NCBI GenBank assembly: GCA_023213395.1
Contig: CM041465.1
Span: 29,767,741 to 29,831,740, forward strand
Reading direction: 5' to 3'
Source of the DNA: Cycas panzhihuaensis
Taxonomy: Eukaryota; Cycadophyta
Length of the DNA stretch: 64,000 nucleotides
Shown: positions 21,380-33,984 of the stretch, piece after piece
Position numbering within the stretch: position 1 is the stretch's first letter
Layout of the letters: each line of letters opens with the position of its first letter
Translations under genes and position numbers: made by a program
The notes under the pieces: model-generated
The model's input: only the letters and a program-made list of their open reading frames with translations
What the model was told of the DNA's origin: nothing
Databases searched by the model: none

Positions 21380-24300
21380 CTTATCTTAAACCCCTATGTG
21401 TCTAAGGCATTCTTCACAAGACACCAATGTCTATCTTAATCAATAGTGGCACGTCACTCAATTCCATTGATATCTCTATAGCCCAATAACTTAACCTATG
21501 TATAGTACCAAAAATTGGCTTCACATGTTCTCTGCTAGGGTATTTGTTGCTCCATTATACTAATGTTATTAAAAAGCTATAAGTCTAAATTGGCTCCTAA
21601 TTATTGGTATCAGATTTCTATGCCTTATTAATAGGAGGGCCTAATGTTATCTTGGGGATTTAGTGGTTACAAATCTTAGGAACTTATAGTATGAATAACT
21701 CGCCTACCAACCCATTCATTGCTTTTAAGGACCAAATGGGTCAAAATCATAAAATTTATAAGATGTAGTCCCTCCCTAACCAAATGGTCTCTCCCAAACA
21801 TATGAAATACCATCTTCAATTTCACCTAGGATATATAGACCACCCCAATAATATTCAAATCAAACCACAAATTCACCCATGCATCCAAGACATTATTACC
21901 TAATATAAGAAAGTATTTGCTATTCTACCTATCATTACCCCACTTGATTATGGATTCTATTATATAATTGACCTCCAATCTAATCATAACCCTATCAGCC
22001 TAAGACCTACTGTAACTCATACTTTCAAAAGAATGAAATCAAGAAACTCACAATCGAGCTCCTTGATATGGGCATAATCCAACCAAGCAAAAGCCCTTAT
22101 ACCGCTCTAATTGTCTTAGTTAGGAAGAAAGATAGTTCCTTCTACTTTTGTATCAATTATAGAGAGCTAAATAAAATTATTATAAAAAATAAATTTCTTA
22201 CCCGTCATATAGATGGAACGTTGGACAAAATCCATTATACAACTATATTTTCTAAGTTAGACCTTTAGTTTGGTTACTACCAAATCCTAATTACCCTAGA
22301 AGACTATCATAAGATAGCATTTCAAATATATCATGGCATTTTAAGTTTCATGTAATGCCCTTCAGCCTTTATAATACCCCAACAACTTTCCAAGCCCTCA
22401 TGAACAAAATTTTTGGCTCCTATCTCCAAAATTTTATCATAGTCTTCTTTGATGACATTCTTATTTATAGTGTCTACTTAGACCACCACATCTAACACCC
22501 AGAAATCATCCTCTAAATGCTACAAAACCACCAACCCTATGAAAATTTATCTAAGTGTAAGTTTTGACAATCTGAACTCAAATACTTGGGGTATATCATT
22601 TTATTAAAATGGGTACATATGGACCTCAATAAAATATATGTCATTACAACTTGGCTAACACCCACCACCCTTACCTAACTATAGGCATTCCTCAAGCTCA
22701 CAGGATTCTACTGGTGTTTTTTGCATAACTATGCCACCCTCATTATCCCTTAACCAATCCCCTTCATAAAGATGCTTTTCAATGGTATCTAGAAGCTGAT
22801 GCTACTTTTTCTCGTCTTAAAGTTATAATGACCTCTACCCTATCCCTCGTCACTCCTAACTTCAACTAGCATTTCCAATTTGAATGTGATGCCTTGGGAT
22901 TCAAATTAGGTGTAATCCTAATGTAATACTCTCATCCTATTACATTCGAGAGCCAAAAAATAAAAGATCATAAGTTCTATCTCTCTATATGCCAGAAGGA
23001 GATAAAAGTTATTCTCCACAATATTGATATGTGGTGACAATACCTCTTCGGCTCTAAATTTATTATTCTCACATATCAGTGTAACCTCCATAATATATTA
23101 GATTAATCAATCTTATCAAAAGAATAGACTAAGTGGGTTCACTATCTATAAGTCTTTTACTTCACAATATCATATAAAAAAGGCAAAGATAATACAGTCG
23201 CAAGCACCCTTTCACATCTCCACCCTAATGATAGTACTCCCAACTCAAGCCTTCATGCCATAAGCAAATCCCAATTCCTTTGGCTCAATGAATTATAGGT
23301 TGAAAACTAGGCTTAACCTGACTACCCTAACTAGAGTAAAATATTTTTCACCCACAAAGGTTGGTCAACCTTTAATAACCATCTACTATATCAAAATTGC
23401 ATCTTTATCCACCCATCCTCCTCATTCACACCTAAAATCCTTATAGAATACCACTCTTATCCCCTTGATGGTCACTTAGGGTTTGATAAAACCTATTATT
23501 GAATCCACTTAGATTTCTTTTGGTCCCATATGAAGACTATAATACTTACCTTCATATTAGAATGTGATGTGTATCAATGAAATGACATTGATATCAAATC
23601 CCTTCCTAGACTTCTCCAGCCATTAAACATTCTTTAAGGTAAGTGATAGGATATTTCCATGGACTTTATCATGGGTTTACCTCCATCTATTGGGATTGAC
23701 TCCATTTGGGTAATTATTAACCAATTAACTAAGTACTCATACTTTCTCCCTATTCACACCTCATATATGTCCTCTCGTTTTATTGACCTATATGTCTACT
23801 TCATATTCTACCTTCACAGCTTCCCTTCATCCATTGTTTCTGACCAAGACCCCAAGTTTACTAACTCTTTTTGGAAAGAACTTTTTAAGGTTATTGGAAC
23901 CTCACTTAATATGAGTTCTGAGGTCCTAAACAAAACTCTAGAAACTTATCTATGTTATTTTGCCTCTGAACACCAAGCTAAGTAGACCTCTTAGCTCTCC
24001 TTAGCAAAGATCTTGTACAACTCCTCTCACCATGTTTCCATTGGTATGTCCCCTCTTTTGGCTCTCTATGATTACCACCCTCCTTCCCATCATATCCTAG
24101 CCACAAAATTTTGAATGTCTTCTATACAACAAAAACTTAAAGAGATGGACCTAATCCTCCATACCCTTCAATAAAATATAGTTGTTGCTCAAAATTAAAT
24201 GAAGTAACTTGTCAACTGCTACTAATCTGATCGATCCTTTGACATTAGAGATCTAGTATTCCTCCACCTCTAACCCTATAAGCAATAGTCTCTTAAATCA

Positions 24301-24404
24301 CATAAATGGCATAAACTAAGCCTTGGTTACTATGGACCTGATAAATTCCTCCACAAAATTAGTGAAGTTGCCTATACTCTTGAACTCCCCCTGAATACCA
24401 ATAT
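21380..24404 (+). pseudogene. Chromovirus A pol remnant, truncated in integrase
   Basis: Protease 21421-21680: ILINSGTSLNSI, with Asn in place of the catalytic Asp. RT 22060-22560: GIIQPSKSPY, VRKKDSSFYFCINYRELNK, then [10 protein letters not shown] near 22440-22472 with both catalytic Asp kept. RNase H 22860-23220: FECDALGFKLGVIL and, at the end, YKKGKDNTVASTLSHL. The integrase zinc region lies near 23440-23640. The core at 23659-23985 keeps SMDFIMGLPPS and SDQDPKFTNSFWKELF, so two of three catalytic acids are visible. After SIGMSPLLALYDYHPPSHH (24030-24100) the reading continues to VAYTLELPLN near 24390 and is then lost. Confidence 0.83.
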
Positions 24405-24620
24405 GGCCTCCAAGGAACTGTAGTGCCATAATGGAATTAAGCAACTATATGAGTGATAGAAATACTTATAATAATAATGATTATGACTCATTTATTTATA
24501 TCCATAAGGCCTATTTAGAACCAACTTCACATGCTTATTTAGAGCCAACCTCATATTAAGCTTATAACAACTCTCCTCACCTTAAAACACTTTGCCCTCA
24601 AACTATAAACACTACATGAA
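24405..24620 (-). mobile_element. 3' end fragment of a minus-strand chromovirus
   Basis: The minus strand from 24600 leftward reads TTTGAGGGCAAAGTGTTTTA, then a GGTGAGGAGAG purine tract and a TTGTTATAAGC LTR start. The first segment closely matches the pol stop and purine-tract region of the young element at 50766-50793. About 160 bp of LTR remains before the junction with chromovirus A. Confidence 0.6.
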
Positions 24621-26739
24621 GAATTACTTAGAACCACCTTCCAATTAGTATTCAATCTACTACCTTTTAAGGCTTATATGTCATAATAATTTGATCTATC
24701 ACCATGCCATCTTCTAAAAATAATCAATCTATGATCTATGAATACGATTATTTGTATCTAATAATAGATGAATTTTGTATCCATTCTTGTGTGAAAACAA
24801 TCCTAAGACTTGTGCAATGCTTATGGCACATGGCTAGAAATCTATTTTCTAATTGCACATTTTAACCATAAGTTTTTTATTTTAAAAGAAAGATTCAGGT
24901 TGAATAGATGATCGGGGTTAAGAATACTAAGAATGTTTTATACAAAAGGAATAAGATATATTTGGGGAATAAGTTATAAGATGGTATGAATAGTTATGAT
25001 AGTTTCCTAATGAGCATTATTTATAAATACTAAGCATGTCATAAGAGAGATTAGGCAATGAGAAGAATTAGGCTTTGATGAGATGATCAATAAGTATTTT
25101 TATATGTGGGAAGTAAGGACCTACAAGATATACGGTAAGAGGTATACACAATTTGGAAATTGATTTGATATAGGATACGCATAAGATTAGGAGTTATAAT
25201 AAGTAAAGGATTGTTTGGATAACTAAGGATCTTAGGATGGTAATAGATAAGCAATAAACAAAAGTAATTTATGGTGGAAAATGTGATGGTAATTAAAGAG
25301 TGAATTGTATAGAAGAGACAAGTAATCTTAGGAGATAAAGATTCTATAAGGCATGGATATAGGATTGGTGATGATCACTCTTTATAAGAATGGGGTTTTG
25401 ATAGGGATCCTAGGACAAGAAGAAGACTTCTTAATGGATGGAATTAGGTGAAAATTAGGACTTGGATGATGAGACTAAAGTGGTACAAAGATTTCTCCTA
25501 TGAAAAATTAGAAATTGATGGATTTAGATATTAAATTAGCTATAAGATACTTTTTAACATAGGATAGAAGGATTTTTAAAGCAATGCTAAGAGGAAATTC
25601 AAGAAGAAGAATAGAACTACTAAAAGAAGTAGACACATGCAAATTAGTATTAAGAACCATATTCAATACCTTGTTAGGTATTCTTACTTACTTGGATTAT
25701 TCCTTAGGTTGTTTAAGTTATTCACAACACTTCTTAAATTCTTATATCTCCATAAGATCTTCTTTTGATTACTCATTAATGAGTTTACACTACTTGTGCA
25801 AAAGTTATTTATCATCTAAATAATTTTTCTCTAGTATATCTTCTTATAGACTATGACTTGTCTTGCTCCTAATCTCATCCATCCTCATATTATCCAGTCA
25901 CTTGTGTTGGTTTTTCTCTAATTTAATTCTCTAGGTCATCTTTCTTACAAAATCCATTTAATTATACAAGGAATTTTTAAGGTGATTTTCCAAATCTATA
26001 AAAATATTTTAGGGTAATCTTCATACTCTTAGACATCTTAAATAAAATAATTATCCTTGATTATTAGTCCCCTCAAATTCTTTCATGTAACTTAAAATAA
26101 CAATTTCTCTTACAAATATTTATAAAAAATGCTCATATGATAACCCACTTCAAATCTCTCTAGATAAAGATCCTAAAGATTCAAATGGAATTAAATTTTG
26201 ATACCTATAGTAGAAGTTATGGCCTAAAATATACACCTTGCTCCTAAAAAGTCAAGAAACTAAAAATAAATTGGTGTTTATCCCCTTAGGGCATGAGCAC
26301 TCAATCATATGTAATCTCTATGTGATCTCTAGCTAGAAAACAAGGGGCTCATAAATCTCAAAGAATATCCAATCTAGCTTAATCTAATAAAAACTTTACA
26401 AAAGAAAATTAACCTACATGATCAACAGTAGTTTTGCTTCATTTAAAGGTAATTTCAAAGGTCAATTTTTTTCATGAGAGTGAGGGTTGAAGCTAATATG
26501 AGCTTCTATGGTAAAAAATTGGTGAGTGGAGATAGTTGTAAGGTATCACAATCAAGGTCAAATACATTTAAATAATCATAACAACTTTGATGATTGAACT
26601 TTATCAGGTGGTAGCTTAGTCAAGCATAGGAATATCAAATAACATAAATGGTAGGCAAATGGATTTAACAAGGTCTCATATAGAAAGAAACTCTTATAGA
26701 TAATAGCAATAGAATAGCGATGGCACACAGTTATGCACA
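24621..26739. other. Unassigned DNA between chromoviruses
   Basis: 24900-25560 is purine-rich on the plus strand and has no long frame. An 80-codon frame at 25584-25823 has no motif I recognise. 25820-26739 is AT-rich. No LTR edge, pol motif or tandem repeat was found, so the origin is unknown. The left part up to about 24720 may still belong to the minus-strand chromovirus scrap. Confidence 0.45.
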
Positions 26740-27156
26740 TGTTAAGGAATATTCCAAGGTTAATGGCACAAGATCATTTGATGGCATATAGAAGGTTAAG
26801 GCTAAAGCCACAGTCACATAATTAAGAAAGGTAAGGTTAAGGATAATTATTAATTCACATGCATTAGCTATATATCTCCACTAATGGGATTGGAGGGCCC
26901 ATGGGATGCTAATATGATGGTAGAGTTAGGAGCCATTTTTTCTTATATAAGGCCAAACAATTATAAAAGGAACACGTATGCTATCTTATTTCCTTCTAAG
27001 ATTGTGTGAGAGTACATCTATCCCTTTCATGAACATTAAGCTTTCTTGTGATCCATTAATATAATTATGCTTCTGAATCTAGAATAAAAGATCTTTTTAA
27101 CTTCTATATACTTCCAAAGGTGTTCTTTATGCACAACCTATGGATCAGATCATGAC
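26740..27156 (+). repeat. 5' LTR of chromovirus B
   Basis: TGTTAAGGAATATTCC to CATGACA. It shares long tracts with 63018-63411, for example ATATCTCCAC, GAGTACATCTATC and ATAAAAGATCTTTT. The last resembles an AATAAA-type signal and R region. Confidence 0.9.
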
Positions 27157-27159
27157 AAG

Positions 27160-27171
27160 TGGTATCGAAGT
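27160..27171 (+). other. Primer binding site of chromovirus B
   Basis: TGGTATCGAAGT, three bases inside the LTR end, close to the initiator-Met-tRNA primer site. Confidence 0.8.
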
Positions 27172-27216
27172 AAATCTTAACAACTCTATGGAGTAGTCAA
27201 AAGCATGAGAAAAGGT

Positions 27217-27248
27217 AGGGGTGGGGGGGGGAAGGAGGAGGGGGAGGA
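27217..27248 (+). repeat. G-rich tract in the leader of chromovirus B
   Basis: Runs of four, nine and five G separated by short A/T/AGG spacers. The composition could allow a G-quadruplex. The matching position in chromovirus A (about 19030) has only a short GGGAAGGGGA. Confidence 0.7.
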
Positions 27249-27564
27249 AATTCTCCTTAGTGGCTCTCATAACTCCTCTCTTTCAATTTTAATTTCTAAT
27301 ATTTTAGTTTTTGTTAAAGGGTAGACAAGACTACTTAGTAGCTACCCTTTCTAGTCCCTCCTACTCCTCCATTAATTCTTAGGTAGATAACTCTACGTGG
27401 TAGCTACCCACCATAAGTAAAGATCTTGATTTAGGGGTCTTTAAATATCATGAAGGATATGTCATTCTAGGTTAAGCGCATTGTGGATTTTCTACCCTTG
27501 TGTGAAGGACTTTGGTTAACTTTGTTGAATCAAGCTTTAGATAGAACTCATATATAGAATTGAG

Positions 27565-27593
27565 CCTCCATATACCTTTAGGTATATAGGAGG
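27565..27593 (+). promoter_or_regulatory. Conserved leader hairpin 1 (chromovirus B)
   Basis: CCTCCATATACCT pairs fully with AGGTATAT and GGAGG apart from a single bulged A. This is the best paired of the three copies in the window. Confidence 0.65.
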
Positions 27594-28285
27594 ACCCCTT
27601 TCTAAGATTTCCCTTCCTTGCTTAAAATAGGTAACGCTTCAACTATTTGTCCTCTGTGATGTATAGGTTAGAAATTAGCACTCAGAAGTCACTCTGTATG
27701 AACACTTCTATATGATTGTAGACCTTATAGAGGCCTTTGCACAGTTGTGGACCTTATAGACATAGTCTTTCCTCCACAGGTAGTACCCTAAGATATTGGG
27801 CTAAGCTATAAAATTAACAAAGAAGTTTATTGTAGGGCATGTAAAGCCAATCTATCCTAGTGTTAGAGTCTGGAAGATTTTATTTAATTTGAAAGTTCCA
27901 CTCATCCAATGAAATTAATTTCATTGGTTTGTTATTGTTTAATTGTCCCTAATATCATAGAGTTATAAAGAGAAGGTGATAACTTTATCAATATTTATTA
28001 GAATCTAAAATGGCTTAAATTATTATAATCATCATAAATTTTTTCAAAGAAAAAAATTCATAGGCTCAAAATTAATATGAAATTTAACCCATCTTATTTT
28101 GATCAATACATCACATTAACAAAGATTCACTAGGTTAATTTTAACTATCAAAATTTGGGGAAAATAACATGAAGGTATCCTATGGGTCTCATTAGCCTAT
28201 ATTCTCTCTTACAACTCACTTATCTCATCTTCATGAGTTTTTCACACTCATCTTAGTGTACTAGATGACTTTATTGCTTAAAATT

Positions 28286-28313
28286 TTGGGTCAACAGTCT
28301 ATTGACATCCCAA
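28286..28313 (+). promoter_or_regulatory. Conserved leader hairpin 2 (chromovirus B)
   Basis: TTGGG and CCCAA form the stem where A and F have GGGG/CCCC, so the bases changed while pairing was kept. The loop contains GTCTATTGAC. The gag start lies about 150 bp downstream. Confidence 0.6.
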
Positions 28314-28460
28314 TTCCTTTTTTCTCCCCTCTCGTATTCATTTTCTCATACATCTCTACTTCTTTAAAATACTCATTCTATCTAACCTCTCCTACCTCTA
28401 ATATTCCCTTCTTCTTGTCACATCCCACTTTGTCTTGACCATTTCTAATTGACTTACATG

Positions 28461-29420
28461 ATGGTATCACCCAACCAAGGCAAGCATATTTCTACTTTGG
28501 AAATTGATGTCATCGATCTCAAAGTAGAGTTGAATAAGAACTTCACATATTTAAAAGGGTAAATCACTTAGATGACATAATAATTTTAAGCCCTAAGTAC
28601 ACAACTCCTTAATCTCTTATTAATAACTATATCTAGCACCTCCCAAGGTAGAACTTTTTAGGGTAGAACCCCACTCTCCCAGTTCATTCATCAACAAACT
28701 CCCATCTTTGATCTATATCTCAACAAAGATGTTGCTCATACATAGATCAATAGCTTCGACTTATATTGCACATTTAACTAGATGTCTTAGGTAGATTAGT
28801 TGATATTTTCTTCCATTCACTTAGAAGGAAAATCATACCACTAGTATAAATGGTAGGCCAAGGAGTATCACACAAACCAAAAATGGGATGTTTTCTATAA
28901 ATATTTTTTAAGTAGCATGAGAAAACTTGGAACCAATCATCTTTTATTTAGCTAACATAGTTAAGATAGTCTACCTTGGTTGAAGCATGCAATGATGAAT
29001 TTTAAGCCATTTATAATTTAGCCACTTAGTATCTTGATAAGTTGACACTTATTAAAACCTATATAGTTGGGTTAAAAGACCAGATATAAATGAGGCTAAA
29101 GACCATCTCTCCTCCTAACCTTAGGGATGTTATTAATGTAGTTAAGGCAGTGGAAGAAGAATTCTTAGTAAAATGAATAATTGGCTTTATAAGAGAATCA
29201 ATATGGTCTAGTTGCCTAAGGTAATTAGATCTTTACATACCCCCAAGGTTCCAAATAGATGACTACATAAGTCAACTAGCAAAATACTTGGCAAAATAAC
29301 CAACAAAATAGTCATCAATAAGGATTCCCACATCAGAGGCACACAGGTGTAGGAAAGCAAGTCTTTGTACTCAATACATGAAAAAATGGTTCAAAAGGCA
29401 TGGTAAAGTTTAAAATGCTA
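28461..29420 (+). pseudogene. Chromovirus B gag remnant
   Basis: Adjacent ATG codons at 28458 and 28461 open a frame reading MVSPNQGKHISTLEIDVIDL before the first stops. Further on, FDLYLNKDVAHT-like and FDLYCTFN-like segments (28700-28780) and SIHLEGKSYH (28820-28850) correspond to the capsid pattern seen in chromovirus A. The region 29040-29160 gives the tail of the capsid domain, with MRLKTISPPNLRDVINVVK. The reading is interrupted by several stops, mostly at Gln positions. It is followed by protease. Confidence 0.7.
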
Positions 29421-29519
29421 GAAAAGTAATATTTACCATTGACCCTAATTCTAATTTAGAAGATGAAACTTATGAAGAACCTCTATTAGAGTCCCCTCTA
29501 CCATTAGAACCTAAGCCCA

Positions 29520-31253
29520 CCCATGATCCTTCCTTATCCATTATTTCCTCTTCTACCTATCCTAACCCATTATGCATAAGAGGGACTTTGAGGAAGACCC
29601 TTATTATAATCTTAATCAATGGTGGTGCATTATTGAACTTACTCAGTATTATAGTCACCAAGAAATTAAACCTATATATTAAACCAAAAATAGGATTTAA
29701 TTGCTCTCTACTTGACCATAACAGCCTTTATTATGTTGGGGTTATTCAAAATCTTCAAGTTCAAATTGGTACTTCTCACCTCCAATCTAACTTTTATGCC
29801 TTATCTATTAGGGACTCAAATGTGATCCTAGATATTCAATGGCTCTAAACCTTAGGAACTTATAATACCAATAATTCTTTAAATAATTTATTTATGATCT
29901 TTAAAGACCAATTCAGAATGGCTCATAAATTGTATAGTGTCTAATCCTTACTAAACAATCCAATCTCTTAAGAAAATGAGTAAGAAACTCAATGGGAGTC
30001 TTGGTTATATTATATGAATTAATAACATTCAACCACAACTAGAGGTTCATCTAGATATCCAAATAGTACTCACCAAGTACCAATTTATTTTTTATCCTCT
30101 ACCAGGAAGCCTTCCTCCAAATCATATATTCCACCATATTGTTGAATTAAAACACCTACACAACCCCATTGGCTTAAGACCATACTAAAACTCATATTTT
30201 TAAAAGAATGAAATTAAGTGTATCACAACTAAACTCCTAGATATAGGCATTATTCAACTTAGTAAGAGCCCTTACACTGTACTTATTATACTTATTTATA
30301 AAAAGATGGTTCCTTTTTACTCTGCATTGATTATAAAGAACTTAATAAACTCACTATTAAGAATAATTTCTTAACCCCCCAAATAAATGATATGTTGGAT
30401 AAAATCCATGGGGCTATGTTTTTCTTAAAACTAGACTTACAATTAGGGTATTATAAAATTCTTATAGCACCAAAGGACAAGTATAAAATGGCTTTTATAA
30501 CTCACCATGGCCATTTTGAATTCTAGGTTAAGCCCTTTAGCTTATATAATGCTCCTACTACCTTCCAAGCCTTGATGAATAAAATTTTTGTGCCCTACCT
30601 TCAAAAATTCATCATTGTTTCCTTTGATGATATACTCATCCATAGTATTACCATAGCCCTATATGTCCAACACCTAGAGTTTGCCTTAAATATTCTTGAG
30701 TAAAACCAATTATATACCAAAATGTCTAAATGTGAATTTGGTAAGACTAAATTATAATACCTAGGGTATATCATCTCCATGGAAGGGGTACGAATGGATC
30801 CTAATAAAATATTAGTTATCATTTAATGCCCCACACTAGAAAACCTTATATCATTATGGGTTTTCCTTAAATCAACTAGATTTTACTATCATTTTGTCAA
30901 AACTTATACTTCTATAATAGACCCTCTAATAAACTTGCTCTATAAAGATTCATTTTAATGGTTACCTAACACTACAAATTCCTTCAATTACCTAAAAATG
31001 TTCATGTCCTCTATACTAATCCTCACCACTCCTAATTTTTCATAACCTTTTCAGATAGAATATGATGCCTCTGGAGTTAGGTTAAGAGTTATCCTCATGC
31101 ATAATTTCCATTCCATTATATTTGAAAGCTAGAAACTTAAAGATGATGAGTGTAACCTTTTAATATATCAAATAGAAATTAGGGATATTCTTTATGAAAT
31201 GGATAAGTGGTGCCAATATCTAATTAGATCTAAGTTCATCATTCTAACTAACC
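29520..31253 (+). pseudogene. Chromovirus B pol, part 1 (protease, RT, most of RNase H)
   Basis: Protease is open at 29588-29848: IILINGGALLNLLS at the active site has Asn for Asp, as in chromovirus A, and the domain ends NVILDIQWL. RT runs about 30190-30800: GIIQLSKSPYTVLI, CIDYKELNKLTI, then FDDILIHS near 30625-30650 with both catalytic Asp intact, then LGYIISMEGVRMDPNK. RNase H from about 31040 has IEYDASGVRLRVILM and ends at ILT where a copia LTR begins (31254). The reading resumes at 34304. Confidence 0.83.
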
Positions 31254-31572
31254 TATTAGAATATGTTAATATACCAATTACTGTAAAGTGGGCCTATTTA
31301 TATGCCTAAAATGTTGGTGGAATATTCTTGATATGGGTGAGCCAATGGATGTAATTATAATTATATTTAGGCACTTGAGATCTATAAATATAGATCAAAG
31401 TCAAAACCTTGTAAATATTAGAATCTCAAAAATATGAATAAATATTATTTGGTGGGTTTTCACCTATAAGGGTTTCCCATTGTAATCTGGTGTCCTGTAT
31501 GTATGATTTCTGCTATGATCTACTTGATGTAAAAGATTTTCTCAATCTTATTTGCATTTGTATTTTCCAACA
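31254..31572 (+). repeat. 5' LTR of the deleted copia element
   Basis: Starts TATTAGAATATG (decayed TGTTGAAATATG of the partner) and ends TTCCAACA. Same length as 33985-34303 and similar throughout. Confidence 0.9.
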
Positions 31573-31584
31573 TGGTATGAAAGC
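31573..31584 (+). other. Primer binding site of the deleted copia element
   Basis: TGGTATGAAAGC directly follows the LTR CA end. Confidence 0.8.
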
Positions 31585-33589
31585 TTATAGGTCATGCACA
31601 GGTAAGAGTATTATTGTCAGATAGTCTAATCATTAGTACCAGGTCATATTAACTTGCCTTGAGTGGATTGGCTTGTCTGATAACCCTACAAAATAGCCAT
31701 GGAGGTGCAAATGATCGCTATTAGATCCTAATACCATTTGATTTGTGTTTATAGTTATTCTAAGCTCTATGGAGGTGTGTGGATGAGTGGTTACTCTGTT
31801 TCCATCCATTTGAGCCCTATTTGAGCCTATTGAAGGTGTTAGATCCTTGTTTGATGGTGCCACTAAGTTTGTAAATCCCTGAAGGTGTTTTTGATCAGTT
31901 TTAAAGGTGTTTGAGGTTACCCATATGTGGAGAGAAGTCATGCACCTAGTTATAGTCTATTACTAGCCCTCTAATTAGTTACTAATGGGAGAGTGCATAG
32001 CCCTAGTGAAGGCAATTATAGAGCTGTGAAATAAAAATATGGTAGTATATCAAAGGTATACTCATTATATTAATCACCCAGAGATGATTTATTTGACTAT
32101 AGGGTTTAAATAATATATTTAATTACCCTTCATTATTATATCTTACATATGACTGAAATATACTTTTTCCCTTATAATATTTAGCCATATAATTAAGGTC
32201 ACCCTTGTTGTATTTATCTATCATCTACATGGCAAGTTAATTGGGTGAGCTTGAGGGTGATATGGGTAGGTTTGAGGGAAAGAAGAGGATGAGAAGGGTG
32301 AGTTAATTGAGATATCTTAACTGCAAAATGATGCAAACTCTATTACTATTGGTTAGTATGGCATAAATCATTGCACAAAGTTTATATATATGTGATTTAT
32401 TAAGTGAAATTAGTCTGTTTATTTAGTTTATATTTAAGTTCTATTGCATCATATGTATATGTATATGACGTGGCATGAAATTTTGAATTTACTTGTATGA
32501 GTGGTTGTTAGTTGATGATGGATCATTATACTTTGGTTAGTTGGACTAATATTAACATGAGGGTTTATGGCCTATTTTGATATTGGTTTAACATGTATGC
32601 ATTTCTAAACAAGTCTGATGTGGAACTAAAATAATGTGTTTGATAAAAATTTGAAGTGTGAATAGAAAGATCTAAGATGAGATATCTTAAAAATTAGTTA
32701 TGCCTTTGTCATAGTATGAAATAAGAGTTGGTTATCTCATATGCCCCTCTTAAGTTGTATTATAGGTATCATGATGCAGATAAGAAGGTGTTGGTATATT
32801 GATTTTGCCTCCCATAGACTTTTTATATAAGTTATTGTAAACAATTACTTATGGGCCTCTTATTAAAGCTTTTCATGGTATATATTCCCTTATCTATATG
32901 TTTTGGAATAGTTAGAAGCCTTCCATTTATTTCTTGAGGTGCGTTAGAGTAAACACATCTTAGACAAAGATCATAGCAGTAAGATTGCAAGAGTTTGAAG
33001 CCCTTAGAGTTGTTTAGCTTACAAATAGTGTGATTTGTAAGAGGAATGCATTGTGATTAGTCTAGATATCAAGTTAAAGAGTTATTCACATATCATAGTG
33101 AGTGTCATCTGATTATAGGTTTTATCCTTTATTTCTTCTCTTTTTTGAGTCATTATTTAATAGTTGTAGAGGTTTATTTGCTTAACATTGTGTTTGAGAC
33201 AAAAGTAGGACCTAGTAGAAGATTGATGATTAGGAGCCATTATTTAAAGAGATATAGATTACAACCCCATATTCTATTGATAGTTGAAGACTTGTAGGAT
33301 AATTAAATATCATGGATCAACATGTTAGTTAAAGTTTAAGATAGACACCAATGTTCTAACAAGTAGAGATTCGTAATGGGGAGTTGTATTAGAGGAGTGA
33401 TGTGTGGGATTTAGGTCTCTTATCTCCAAGGAAAGAACCTAGTCATTTTGTAATTTAGAAGACTTGTTGTGTAGGATATCTTATAGAAGAAGGATCCATG
33501 TATGAGGAGATATTTACATCAGTCTCTATGTTTATTAGTCTATTTGATCCTTACTTTAGTAGCTTCAAATAGTTGGGTATCATATCAAA

Positions 33590-33900
33590 TGAATAACATA
33601 CCAACATTCCTTAATGGAGACTTGAAGAGGAGATTCACATGGCTCAAGTGGCTCAACCTCTTGGTTTAGTTAAAGGAATATAGTTGAGTTATATAGACAA
33701 CATGTCAAGTATAGAGAGATATGTATAGTTATAAGGACTATTAGAGTATTTCCAAATAATCGAGCATATACGAGGCATAGCACCATTACATCCGAGAGAA
33801 GATCAAATTAGGGAAGATACAATTTGAAGTTTGTCTAAGTAGAGATCAACTTATGGACATGTTCATCAAGCTTAAACTAAATATCACTACATTGATATTC
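33590..33900 (+). pseudogene. Copia RT-to-RNase H stub
   Basis: TFLNGDLK followed, after a one-base slip, by EEIHMAQVAQPLGLVKE is the copia RT segment that precedes the catalytic box. Within about 80 bases the sequence jumps to the C-terminal RNase H region: a HHYIREKIK-like stretch near 33780-33800 and SRDQLMDMFIK near 33845-33875. The RT catalytic core and most of RNase H are missing between them, so an internal deletion is the simplest reading. Confidence 0.7.
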
Positions 33901-33984
33901 ATGTATATTAGGTAAGGTTATCCTTGAGAAGGGATTTATTGCTAAACATAAACCTTGTTACCCCACATTTATATTAAGAGAGGA

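Larger units (their letters stand above)
18569..24404 (+). mobile_element. Chromovirus A: 5' LTR, leader, gag-pol; 3' end lost
   Basis: Begins with an LTR (18569-18845) and primer binding site, followed by a 1.3 kb leader, gag and pol on the plus strand. Pol stops abruptly near 24404 in the integrase C-terminal region, so the chromodomain, polypurine tract and 3' LTR are missing. The junction abuts a piece of a minus-strand chromovirus. Its pol is closest, within this window, to the element at 26740-63411. The leader is shared with that element and with the one at 45164-51177. Confidence 0.82.
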
